Below are positions 7,335 through 16,200 of a DNA stretch of 17,362 nucleotides, piece by piece. Position 1 is the stretch's first letter; each line of letters opens with the position of its first letter. Source of the stretch: Symbiodinium natans. Lineage: Eukaryota > Sar > Dinophyceae > Suessiales > Symbiodiniaceae. A program made the translations under genes and the position numbers. The notes below the pieces were generated by a model that saw nothing but the letters and a program-made list of their open reading frames with translations, was not told the DNA's origin and ran no database searches. The stretch lies in the NCBI GenBank assembly GCA_905221605.1, contig CAJNDS010002681.1, positions 299,346 through 316,707 on the forward strand. Reading direction: 5' to 3'.

Positions 7335-7412
7335 CCTAAACCCTAAACCCTAAACCCTAAACCCTAAACCCTAAACTCTAAACCCTAAACGCTAAACCCT
7401 AAACCCTAAACC
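7335..7412 (-). repeat. CCCTAAA array
   Basis: About 11 copies with ACTCTAA and CGCTAAA variants. It begins exactly at the edge of the foldback. Confidence 0.95.
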
Positions 7413-7826
7413 TCCAAGCAATTGACGATTACGGCATTGCGGGGCTCTCCTCCACTCCGACCGGCGCGGCCGTTTGTGAAGGCAGGCGAGGCGTACCCTT
7501 CACTGCCTTCAGGAGGCAAAAGGTTATATGGGGATCGGAATAATTAGGGTTTCGGGTTTAGGGTTTCGGGTTGCGGGTTTAGGGTTTAGGGCTTAGGAAA
7601 AATTGCTAATCGTATCCCTTATGGCCCCTGAACTATACTATCATCTCCCCCAAAACCCTATTCGAATTATTCAGGCCCCTATGGTACGTGCAGTTGTCAG
7701 GGTCGTGGCATCGCGTCCCCGGGTAGCTCCAGTTTAGGGTTTAGGGTGGAGGCCTTCTTTGGGCCCACAGCTGGTTCTGGGACATTGGGCGACTCCCCAA
7801 GCTCTGGCTCTTTACGCTAGGCTTTC
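7413..7826. other. Unique spacer with scattered TTTAGGG
   Basis: GC-rich and AT-rich unique segments with short degenerate TTTCGGG/TTTAGGG units near 7549-7590 and 7735-7748. No gene or RNA seen. Confidence 0.5.
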
Positions 7827-7910
7827 GGGTTTAGGGTTTAGGGTTTAGGGTTTAGGGTTTAGGGTTTAGGGTTTAGGGTTTAGGGTTTAGGGTTTAGGGT
7901 TTAGGGCTTT
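7827..7910 (+). repeat. TTTAGGG array
   Basis: About 11 perfect copies with a TTTCGGG at the left edge. Confidence 0.96.
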
Positions 7911-8431
7911 GGGGCGCGGTGGCTCCTGCTTGAAAGCACCCTGCGGCCCCTTCTGTCCCTACCCCTGTCCCCCCTACACCCCTAAATTCCAGCCCTACAC
8001 CCATGGTCCTCAAGCTGCGCCCCAACCCCCATCACACGCCTATAACCCCTAGCCCCTACCCACTTGCACCCCTACCCAGGCATCGGCTTCTCTTCAGGGT
8101 GTACTACACATCTGAAGAAACAGCGGAAGCAAACAAAATCATGGATGGCCCTTAACACCCTCTGAAAAAACACTCATAGACATGGCCCTCTTAAACCCAA
8201 TAATAAGGGGCATTCAAAATCTCCCAAGGGGCTACCGAGACATGCAACTTGGCAGATGACGGAAGATCGTTGCCTCCGAGGGCGGCCCGGAGCTGGGGGT
8301 CAAGCCTGGGCCTGGGCAGCACGGGCGGTTTGGAATGATGCGGCTGCTGTTTAGGAACTGATGCTGAGGCAAGCAGAATATTCACTACATGTTTAAACTT
8401 CTGGTAGTTTTAGGGCTCAGGTTCTTGGTTT
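7911..8431. other. Unique spacer
   Basis: C-rich unique sequence (7945-8075, with CCCCTACCC-like units), then ordinary-composition sequence containing one protein-like minus frame (8191-8385). No RNA gene seen. Confidence 0.5.
8191..8385 (-). pseudogene. Possible coding fragment, unidentified
   Basis: Minus-strand frame of about 64 codons without an ATG at its head (it opens on GTG). It ends in a protein-like segment (AKLHVSVAPWEILNAPYY). Proline-rich in its first half. No family recognised; fragment or chance. Confidence 0.25.
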
Positions 8432-8540
8432 CCGGTTCAGGGTTCAGGGTTTAGGGTTTCGGGTTCAGGGTTCAGGGTTCAGGGTTTAGAGTTTAGGGTT
8501 CAGGGTTTAGGGTTTAGGGTTTGGGGTTTAGGGTTTAGGG
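8432..8540 (+). repeat. TTCAGGG/TTTAGGG mixed array
   Basis: About 15 units alternating TTCAGGG, TTTAGGG, TTTCGGG and TTTGGGG, more variable than other arrays of this length. Confidence 0.92.
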
Positions 8541-8689
8541 CGTGCCAGACGGAGCGCGCTTTGGGAGCGCGCGGTAGTCTGCAGACCTACCCACCCCAAG
8601 ACCGCCCACTTACAACTCTCAAGGAGTTAAGACCTTTTATTTTTTTACAAAGCATCACATGAGTCAGCACTCACACCCTTTTCGGGGAT

Positions 8690-9270
8690 TTCCACAAGGT
8701 GCGTGGACCAGGCGGCAAAGCTGCAGCAGACGGAAACGAGGCAGGGTCCGTGAAGACAGCTTGGGTTGGCGCGAAGGGGCTAAGGGATGGGCCAGGAACA
8801 GAGAAAGGCAGCGAGCTTGGTTGGTGCGAGCCAGGAAGAACACACAGTGAACAGCTTGGGTTAACCAAAAAAGCCAGTAAAACAGGGCTGGTTGGCTTGG
8901 TGCGAACGGGGCAAGGTGGGGTGCCGAACCAGGGTCAGGACCAGGCAGTGCGTGGACAGCTTGGCTTGGCGCAAGGGGGTAAGATGACTCGAACAGGCCA
9001 GAGGCCAGGGCCAGGGCCGCAAAACTAGTCAGGGCAGAGGGTCAGGGTCAGGGTCAGAGCGCAGGGTCAGGGCCAGGGCTAGAGGGCCAGCCAGGGCCAG
9101 GCAGGGCCAGGGCCAGCACCAGGGCCAGGGCCAGAGATGCCTGCCCCAACAAAACGGCCCCAGGTCCCCTCAGCCCAGCGGACGGGGGTGATGGACCAGG
9201 GGTCTCAAGGGGCCGTCCCAGGGGGCCCTCCAATGCAGGACCCAACCATGTGCGCGGACAGCTTGGGGTT
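8690..9270 (+). repeat. Degenerate GC-rich minisatellite region
   Basis: A motif of the form GACAGCTTGGNTTGGCGC..GGGG.TAAG recurs at 8755-8784 and 8955-8983. Partial relatives lie at 8811-8830, 8890-8915 and 9257-9268 (GACAGCTTGGGG, which then reads into TTTAGGG). From about 9000 to 9135 it becomes a 6-bp CAGGGT/CAGGGC repeat. The open frames here (8699-9028 and others) are Gly/Gln-rich repeat translations and are not accepted as genes. Confidence 0.65.
9000..9135 (+). repeat. CAGGGC/CAGGGT hexamer repeat
   Basis: About 20 hexamer-like units (GGGTCA, GGGCCA) with single-base and length variants. Confidence 0.88.
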
Positions 9271-9446
9271 TAGGGTAATAGAAGAAAATACAGTGACAAC
9301 TGCTGACTCGGCCTGTGCCTGCCTGGAGGGTAAGCCAGCCTGGAGGCCAGCTCGGTCGCCCGCCTGGGGCTCCCTCGCAGGGTCTCACTGAGCGCTCGAC
9401 CAGCGCCCGCCTACCCCAAAAGACAAGAGAGTGGGGTGGCGGGCGG

Positions 9447-9505
9447 GTTTGGGGTTTGGGGTTTGGGGTTTAGGGTTTAGGGTTTAGGGTTTAGGGTTTA
9501 GGGCG
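9447..9505 (+). repeat. TTTGGGG-to-TTTAGGG array
   Basis: Three TTTGGGG units pass in phase into about five TTTAGGG units. This is the last telomeric array before the retrotransposon. Confidence 0.95.
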
Positions 9506-9606
9506 AACTTAGGCCCCAGGCAACCGCCCAGGCAAGGATCCTCCGAGTCGAAGGGCGCCCGCCACATCTTCACCTCGGCATCAGGGGTTCGAGGAGTTTT
9601 CCTTTT
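9506..9606 (-). pseudogene. Possible exon fragment, target of insertion
   Basis: A minus-strand frame runs through the sequence between the retrotransposon and the telomeric array, reading TPDAEVKMWRAPFDSEDP and on into a telomeric-repeat-derived LNPKP. It is protein-like but unassigned. The retrotransposon target duplication lies at its upstream edge. Confidence 0.3.
9602..9606. repeat. Target-site duplication, left copy
   Basis: CTTTT directly before the TG end of the left LTR, identical to 16843-16847. Five base pairs is the usual length for Ty1/copia integrase. Confidence 0.93.
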
Positions 9607-9782
9607 TGAGATCTCTAGGAACCCAGGTGGCTGCAGCGCACTGGCCTTTCCATCGAGCTTCCTCAAGATATCCTAGGATAGTAAAGGAGACCTTGTGCCG
9701 ATATTGCCAAGGATTTGAAGACACTATGTTTGAGGCATGGAGACTTTCTGTACAGTCCCCGATAGATGCAATGACTTTCTCA
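9607..9782 (-). repeat. 3' LTR of the copia element
   Basis: 176 bp, from TGAGATCTC on plus to ...TTTCTCA. It contains a perfect 12-bp palindrome TATCCTAGGATA (9669-9680) and the 8-bp palindrome GAGATCTC at its edge. No TATA box was recognised, and no polyadenylation signal can be asserted. One mismatch to the 5' LTR. Confidence 0.97.
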
Positions 9783-9801
9783 CATCCCGGAGGTTGCATG
9801 C
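9783..9801 (-). promoter_or_regulatory. Presumed polypurine-tract position, weak
   Basis: Only 19 nt separate the last stop codon from the 3' LTR. On the element strand they end ...CCTCCGGGATG, where a plus-strand-primer polypurine tract would be expected. The purine run is only GGGA(TG), much poorer than typical copia tracts. Confidence 0.35.
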
Positions 9802-10263
9802 TCAAACATTGGTTGACTTCTTAGAAGTCAACAGCTTCACTGCTTCATCCTCAACAAGAATAAACGAACCCTCCTTTAAGACTTGTCGGAACAAGGCCAT
9901 CGGTGCCCCTCGCTTCGTGAGCACATCTACGATCATCTGACTCGTTGCCATCCATCTCAGACTGATGCCATACTTGCTTATGTCTTTCTTCAAGAGCAGC
10001 ATTTCGATGGCCATTCTCTTGTCTTTGATGGATACTGTGGAGCTCTTGGCATGATCGAAGACAGGCTTGCAGTCAATGACTGCTGTGATGGGCACTTTGA
10101 CACTGAAGGCTAGATCCTCATGCAGCGCGTAACTTTCGCATATGGCTTCGCACCACATAGAACGCACCCATCGAGCCTCTGCCAAGCCTCGGGATAAGGC
10201 TAGGAGCTCGGCCCCCAATGTTGAATGCGTCTGTCGGTCTTGTTTGTAACTTCTCCATCTCAT
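9802..10263 (-). CDS. RNase H C-terminal part of copia Pol
   Basis: A 153-codon frame holding the second half of a Ty1/copia RNase H domain. WRSYKQDRQTHSTLGAEL matches the family's W(K/R)SKKQ...S(T/S)xEAE region and carries the catalytic Glu (about residue 19). AVIDCKPVFDHAKS carries the next catalytic Asp (about residue 64). The segment ending DVLTKRGA is the family's D-xLTK-x end motif. RNase H removes the RNA strand during reverse transcription. The first catalytic Asp (TDAAWAN) lies at the end of the upstream frame. This frame starts at an ATG overlapping the upstream stop as ATGA, -1 relative to it. Either a 1-nt deletion broke one polyprotein, or ribosomes shift or restart here. Codon-level continuity upstream of the ATG (GSVSV) suggests the ATG is internal rather than a true start. 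Confidence 0.9.
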   Translation of the reverse strand: MRWRSYKQDRQTHSTLGAELLALSRGLAEARWVRSMWCEAICESYALHEDLAFSVKVPITAVIDCKPVFDHAKSSTVSIKDKRMAIEMLLLKKDISKYGISLRWMATSQMIVDVLTKRGAPMALFRQVLKEGSFILVEDEAVKLLTSKKSTNV

Positions 10264-13200
10264 GACAGAGACTGACCCGCTGACAGTCGACTGTCACACG
10301 CGGCAATCATGTAGCCAGCCTGACTGCAGTGATCTTGAGCATTGGCCCAGGCAGCATCGGTGAGCACGCTAAACTGAACTGAATCTACTGGAATGGGCTT
10401 TACCCATATGTAAGACTTGCTATGATCGCGAGCCAGGCTTAACAGCTTGTTCACTTCTATCAGGTCAGAGACGCATGCGCAATTGACTCGCTGCTGCATC
10501 AAGGAACACCATGCAGCTAAGTCCGGGCGACTGCCACTGACTAACCAGTTGATGCCCCCCAGGGCAGCTCTCATCTGCTGTCTCTCACTCTCGTCCACAA
10601 GTTCACTCTTCTCACGACGTCTCTCTTTAGAAATCTCGATGCCCTTCGCAGAACTAGCATACTGCTCTTGAGAAATCTTGATGCTCCCATCGCTTTGTTG
10701 TTCAAGCCATTTGCCCAAAAACTCTCCCTGTTGTGTTTTCCAATGTTTGAAAGGAAACATCTGCCTAAGTGGCTGCTGCACAGACTGTTGGAATTTGAGA
10801 CTTCCTCCCATGCATAAATCGTCTACATGGAGTGTGATCACTCCTTCTAGTCGGCCGCTGTGGTAGTAATAAAACACGCATGGGTCAAACTCCGACATTT
10901 GCATGTTGAGGTCTTTGAGTTTGCCACTGAAGCAATTCCACCAGGCTTTCGGAGCATCGGCAAGCCCATACACTGTTTTGATTGCCTCAACAAGACACTG
11001 ATCATCGTAGCCCTCGATTCCACCTGGAGGCATGTCAATAAACAATCTTCCGCGCTGTGGACTCAAGTTGTCACCTCGCAAAAATGCACCCTCAACATCG
11101 GCAATTGTCAATTGCCAGCCATGACTCGCGATTAGTTGCATTGCGACTGCGAATCCTTCTGCGGATAAGGTTGGAGCGCTCGTATCAAGCTCCAACACAT
11201 CTGGATCAAGGTAGCCTCGAATGCACCATCTGGCCTTCAAATCACACGTGTCAGGGTGTGATCCCTGTTCAGCCTCAGTTACAACAAATCTCGATTTCAA
11301 GACGCGCTTTCGAGGCACAGACTTCCTCAACTGAGCTGCCTTGCGACCCGTGTGAACAACAATCGCTCCACTTTTCAACAACTTGTTCCACTCCTTGAGC
11401 TTGGCCTTCTTCAGACCCGCTTGCTGATTTTGACTCAGCTCGGACTCAATGACTTCTTTTCGGCCCTTCTTCGTTGCGCCAACCTCAAAGCACTCGATCG
11501 ATGATGCACTTTGTCGCGACCAACCTGGCTTGAGCTGAAACACAGTCTGCCCTGTCCATTTTCCAACCCCTGTACTTGATTCGTGCATCACGTTGCGCCA
11601 TTCGTAATCACGCGTGTGTCGCTCACCACTTCTGGTATACATCACAGACTGACAGACCAACTCCACATCTTCCACGCGAACAGGCAACTCATGGTCCGAC
11701 GGACTCCAAGGCACGCATCTTTCCACAACATGCACACGCACCAGGCGCGACTGCGAATGGTCAATCACCCAATGATCTTGACCCTCAACGACGATCACTT
11801 CAAGATCATCTTCATCGTCCTCAGGCACAGGGATCTCAGAAGGCCTCTGTGAGGACTCAGCTCTCGCGCTCAATCTACGACCATGGTCTAGCAACTCCGT
11901 ACTTGCACGCATAGCACGCGTCAAGGGCGTCACTTCAGGCTCGACCCTTTGCTTTTTGCTTGGAGAGACGTCTCCAGCATCATCATCTCTAGGATCCTCA
12001 CGCCTAGGGCGCTGTTCAGGGAGCACGGCCAACTCAACTGCTTGATCCGGGCTTGACTCCAACTGCATCGGGGGAGATGCTATTGCATTCTCATGCCCTG
12101 ACACCAAGTCCATCGGAGGAGCTGCTACTGCGTTCTCACGCTCGTCCTGCTCAGATCTTTCCTCTACGTGCGAATCTGGTGGCTTGTCAAGCATGCTCAA
12201 ATCATAAAAGTTCCCAGCACCCTTCGCACTGACCTCATTGCGTACATGCACCATATCAGCTGGCAGCAATCTAATCATGGCCTCTTGCTCGGGCGATAAA
12301 CTTCGCAGCTGTTCAGGGCAGCATCGGTACACCTTCGTTCCCTTAGCTACCCAAACTTTGGAGCTACCGCTCTTCCCTATCACAACAGCCGGTCCATGCC
12401 AATGATGCCTGGTTTCAAATCGACTCTTTCTCCAAAAATACACCAGCTGACCCTCAGAAAAAGGACCCCTCTCAGGACGATTCCGATGCTCCATTGCCTT
12501 GCGCAACTTGTTCTCGGCATCAGCATCAAGGAAGGCCCTTCTTGCTGCCTTTCTCAGCTCCATTCTTCTCTCAAACACACTCTCACCCTGCGCCAGCGAC
12601 GAGTTGATGACCGGATCATAGTCGGAACTAATCATGCCAGGCACCCTCAAATCTCTACCAAACACATGCTGAAAAGGCGAAAACCCTTCAACACGTGACA
12701 TACTGTTCACAGCATTGTTGACCTGATCAATGAGCTCTTGGGTTTCTTGTTTGCTTCTAGGATACGTCTCCATCTGAGCCTTTGAATAAGCCGCTTTCCA
12801 AACAGCCCCTTTTCTTTCCACAAGTCCATTCTGCCATGGAGCATATGCAGCCGACGCGTCGCTAAAAGTGCCATCCAACGAAAGTCCATGTTCGAACTCC
12901 CCTTCAAACTCCTTGCCCCCGTCACAGAACAGTCTCACAGGAGGCCCGGCCCATCGTTTCCATGACTTGCGATATGCGTTTCGCACATGTCTAGCCTGCA
13001 TACCCTTCCACAACGGAGTGCACATCTGAAACCCGGTGGCCTCATCAACGATATTCAAGAAATGCACTTTAGCATGTCTCACATCAAGCTCAAACGTGTC
13101 AATGCACACTTGCTGATTGAACTCCGTAGCCCTGCGCATCTTAGTCACATTATGGGATTTGGGACGGCTCAAAGCGCTACACGTTTCACACTCAAGACCT

Positions 13201-16200
13201 CTAGCCAATTTCAGAACTCTCTCACTTGCATGCGCCGACTTCAACAACATGACCAAACGAGCAGGAGAAGGATGACCAAGATTCTCATGACACTTTCGAA
13301 GCAATGACATGACCTTTTTCTCGCTCTCCTCTCCACTCTCTCTCAACTCTTCTATGGTAAACACGCAGTGGGAAGCATGCACCTCAAGACGCGCGCGCTT
13401 TCGATCAAGCAAAGCAACCGCTACACACTTCATACACGTGGATGCCGCATCATCAGCCTCTGTGTTGTGTTTCTGTGTCTCACCTTGCCTCATCCTCGGC
13501 CTGATTTCTTTACTGTTAGTGTGCACGCTACCACTCGTTCCTATTTTCATGCTGTACACCTCGGTTTCGGCAACAACCTTGCACCAACGTTTCACACCGC
13601 TCTGCAAGATTCCACTTTCATCCCACACACAGAACAGCCTACCCTCACACAACTGCTCGCTACAGCACGCAGCAACCAACCTCGTGAATGCACATTGCCG
13701 TTGACTCGCATGCACCAACTGCTTGCTGTGTTTGTGCACTCCACCGCTCAGACACTTTGGGGTTCTAATGACTAGCATTTGGGGTCTGCATTGCCGAATT
13801 TTCTCGATGGCATGGCTGACACAATCGCCTAAAGACAGGGAACTGGACGACAGTTCGCCTTGTGCAAAAATATAGTCTGAGCTCAGGCCTACTGCCGTGA
13901 TCATAGACAGCTTCTCACTGCCCTCCAACAGCAACACATCCATGCCACCCTGAACCACACACACGCCGCTCTCGAAGTCCTTGCATCTGGCTATGCCACG
14001 CCTACACAGCTTCCGTTCACCCTGGCTCATGCGCTTGGGTTCTGAGACCTCACCATCGGCTAATCCTGGCCCTCCTCGTTCAGGCGCTCCAGCTCGAGGT
14101 GCAGGGCCTCGATCTGACTCATCAGCAACTGGCGGCGCCTCTCGCTCTCCGTGCACGACATCCTTGTCTCCTCTGGATGTGGCATCAGCAACCAAGGAGT
14201 CTCCGCATGCTCGGTCTCTAGCTCCGTCACATCTGCCCTGTCTGCACTCTGGCGGCTTCGACTCGATGTAACTGTACGCCTTGTTGTGGGCGATGGCTTC
14301 GGCTTTGGACTGCTCTTCGCCTTGGGGGATGCTCCCAAGTTCATTGCGGTCACTGCTCTCGTTGTGCGACTCGGTGTTGTCAGCGCTGGTTCTGGCTCCG
14401 ACCCTCTCTGGATTCTCTGCGACTTGCGCTGATCTCTCAAGGCCACGTACAGTCGGAACTGTGTCATTGTCGGATGCGATGACTTCCCCGCTGCATCTGG
14501 GCCTGACTTCACGAACTTCCGCACCCACGCCACGTAGCTCTTGTCGGTGAGATAGGACGTCGCAAAGTTCACCGCTGCGCCTGCTTTCTGATACTTCCCG
14601 ACGTTGAAGATGATTCGCCCTGTTAGCCCTGGCACGAGCCCTTCTGGCGCGTCTTCTTCGTGATCTGATAGTTGATCCAGGATCGACGCACTCAGCTCCA
14701 CCTGGTCCTGCGCCTCCAACTGCGGCTGCACCTCGGCAATCAAGCCGGCAATCAGAGGGGTCTGAACGAAGTTGTTCGCGCCCTGCATCTCCACATCGGT
14801 GCTCGGATAGCTCATGGCGCTGATCTCCTTCAGCAAGATGCACGGCTACCGGCGGCGACTTTTGTGAACCAAAAATCTCGGCGTCATCTCTCACGTGCGT
14901 CTTCACATCCTGATTCTGTGTCACCTCACGCTTGCCGTGAATCCCCATACCCTCGAAGAGAGGAATGGCATAATGCCCTCGTTCCGTTTCATGAAGCTTA
15001 AGCTTAACCCCACACTTCGTGATATCAACAGTATCACTCCCCATATCCAAGGTAGCTCCTAAACCCCTTAAGAGTTCCTTGGAAAGAAGCAGTGGAGCTT
15101 CAGAGCCACTACCAGGCAGCACAGCTGCCTTTATTGCTAGCTGTCGGCTTCCTAACCGTACTGGAATGATGGCTGCTCTGTCCGTCTGAATCAACCCGGC
15201 ATTGCCAAACTTGAACTCATGCCTCTCTCTCACGAATAAAACTTGCAGCCCAACCCTTCCCAGTACTTCAGACATGCGCTGTAGAACTGCTTCACCTATG
15301 AGTGTTCGTCTACAGGCAGTGTCTGGAACCCCATGAGTAGCAAGATCGGCCATGTATGCCTCGCTGCCCGATGCGTGACCTTGCTTCTGGAAAAACTCAA
15401 AAACACTCTGCCCAAGATCCCCTGTCACTTCTTCGCCATCAGCATGCAGGACATCTAAGCCTGCTGGGCCACCCTCCCTCTGGCCGCATTGCTCTGCCAG
15501 AAAGGTGTCCAACTTGACGATGTCTTCTGCCTCGAGGAAGTACTCTTGGTTCAGATTGTCCATGGCGCTGCCACCACCACTGTCCATGATCATGGCCTCG
15601 CTGGTCTGACTGGTCTTTGCGCTTGCCTGACTCTGCTTTCCACTTGCTTGTTGTGCTCCTCCGGGCTTACGTTTTGGACACTCCCGCTTCCAATGTCCAC
15701 GTTCCTGGCAGATGTGGCAACGACTCCGCGCCTTGAGCTGCTCAATCTTGCCACGCACTGTCCCCGACAAAGTCCATGTCGATCCTGTGCCTGTTGCCTT
15801 GTAGCCGCGGGCCATCTTCTTCTGCTGCATTTTCCGTCGGATGTCCTGGTAGGACTCAAACACCTCGATCGCCTCCTCGTCGTCGTAGGTCTCCTGGGAC
15901 TGGATCTGGTCGGCGATGACCTGGAACACGTCGTCTCCATCCAGCTCATCTGTCTCCTGGTTCGTCTTTCCAGGTTCCTCGAGGAGCTCAGTCTCAAACA
16001 CTTCTCGAGATTTGCCCCCACCAGTCTTAGCACATCCTTGTGGAAAGATCGCTTGCGCCGCACTGTTCACGTCTGCGTACTTGAGGGACCCACGAGTATG
16101 GGTGAGCACCATGGCCTCTGCCTGTGACTCCAGCTGAAGCTTTCGCAGCAGGAACCAGCCTCTCACTTCATCTGGCAGCTCCACCTTGTGCTCTTGCAGT

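Noticed and set aside
8699-9028. 109-codon plus frame, Gly/Gln-rich
   Set aside because: Covers degenerate minisatellite and CAGGGC hexamers; composition follows the repeat.
9137-9391. 84-codon plus frame and its minus partner
   Set aside because: Proline/glycine-rich, crosses hexamer and telomeric repeat; no recognisable domain.
13309-13775. Plus frames of 131 and 135 codons
   Set aside because: Antisense to the polyprotein; no start context, motif or conserved pattern.
15590-16063. 157-codon minus frame overlapping the gag end and zinc knuckle
   Set aside because: Arg/Ser-rich and out of register with a clear CCHC zinc knuckle in the main frame. It shows how a false frame looks in this DNA, which is the reason the polyprotein register at 14060-14836 was doubted.
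15489-16127. 212-codon plus frame antisense to gag
   Set aside because: Opposite strand of a strongly supported Gag/zinc-knuckle region; cysteine- and leucine-rich composition is typical of an antisense shadow.
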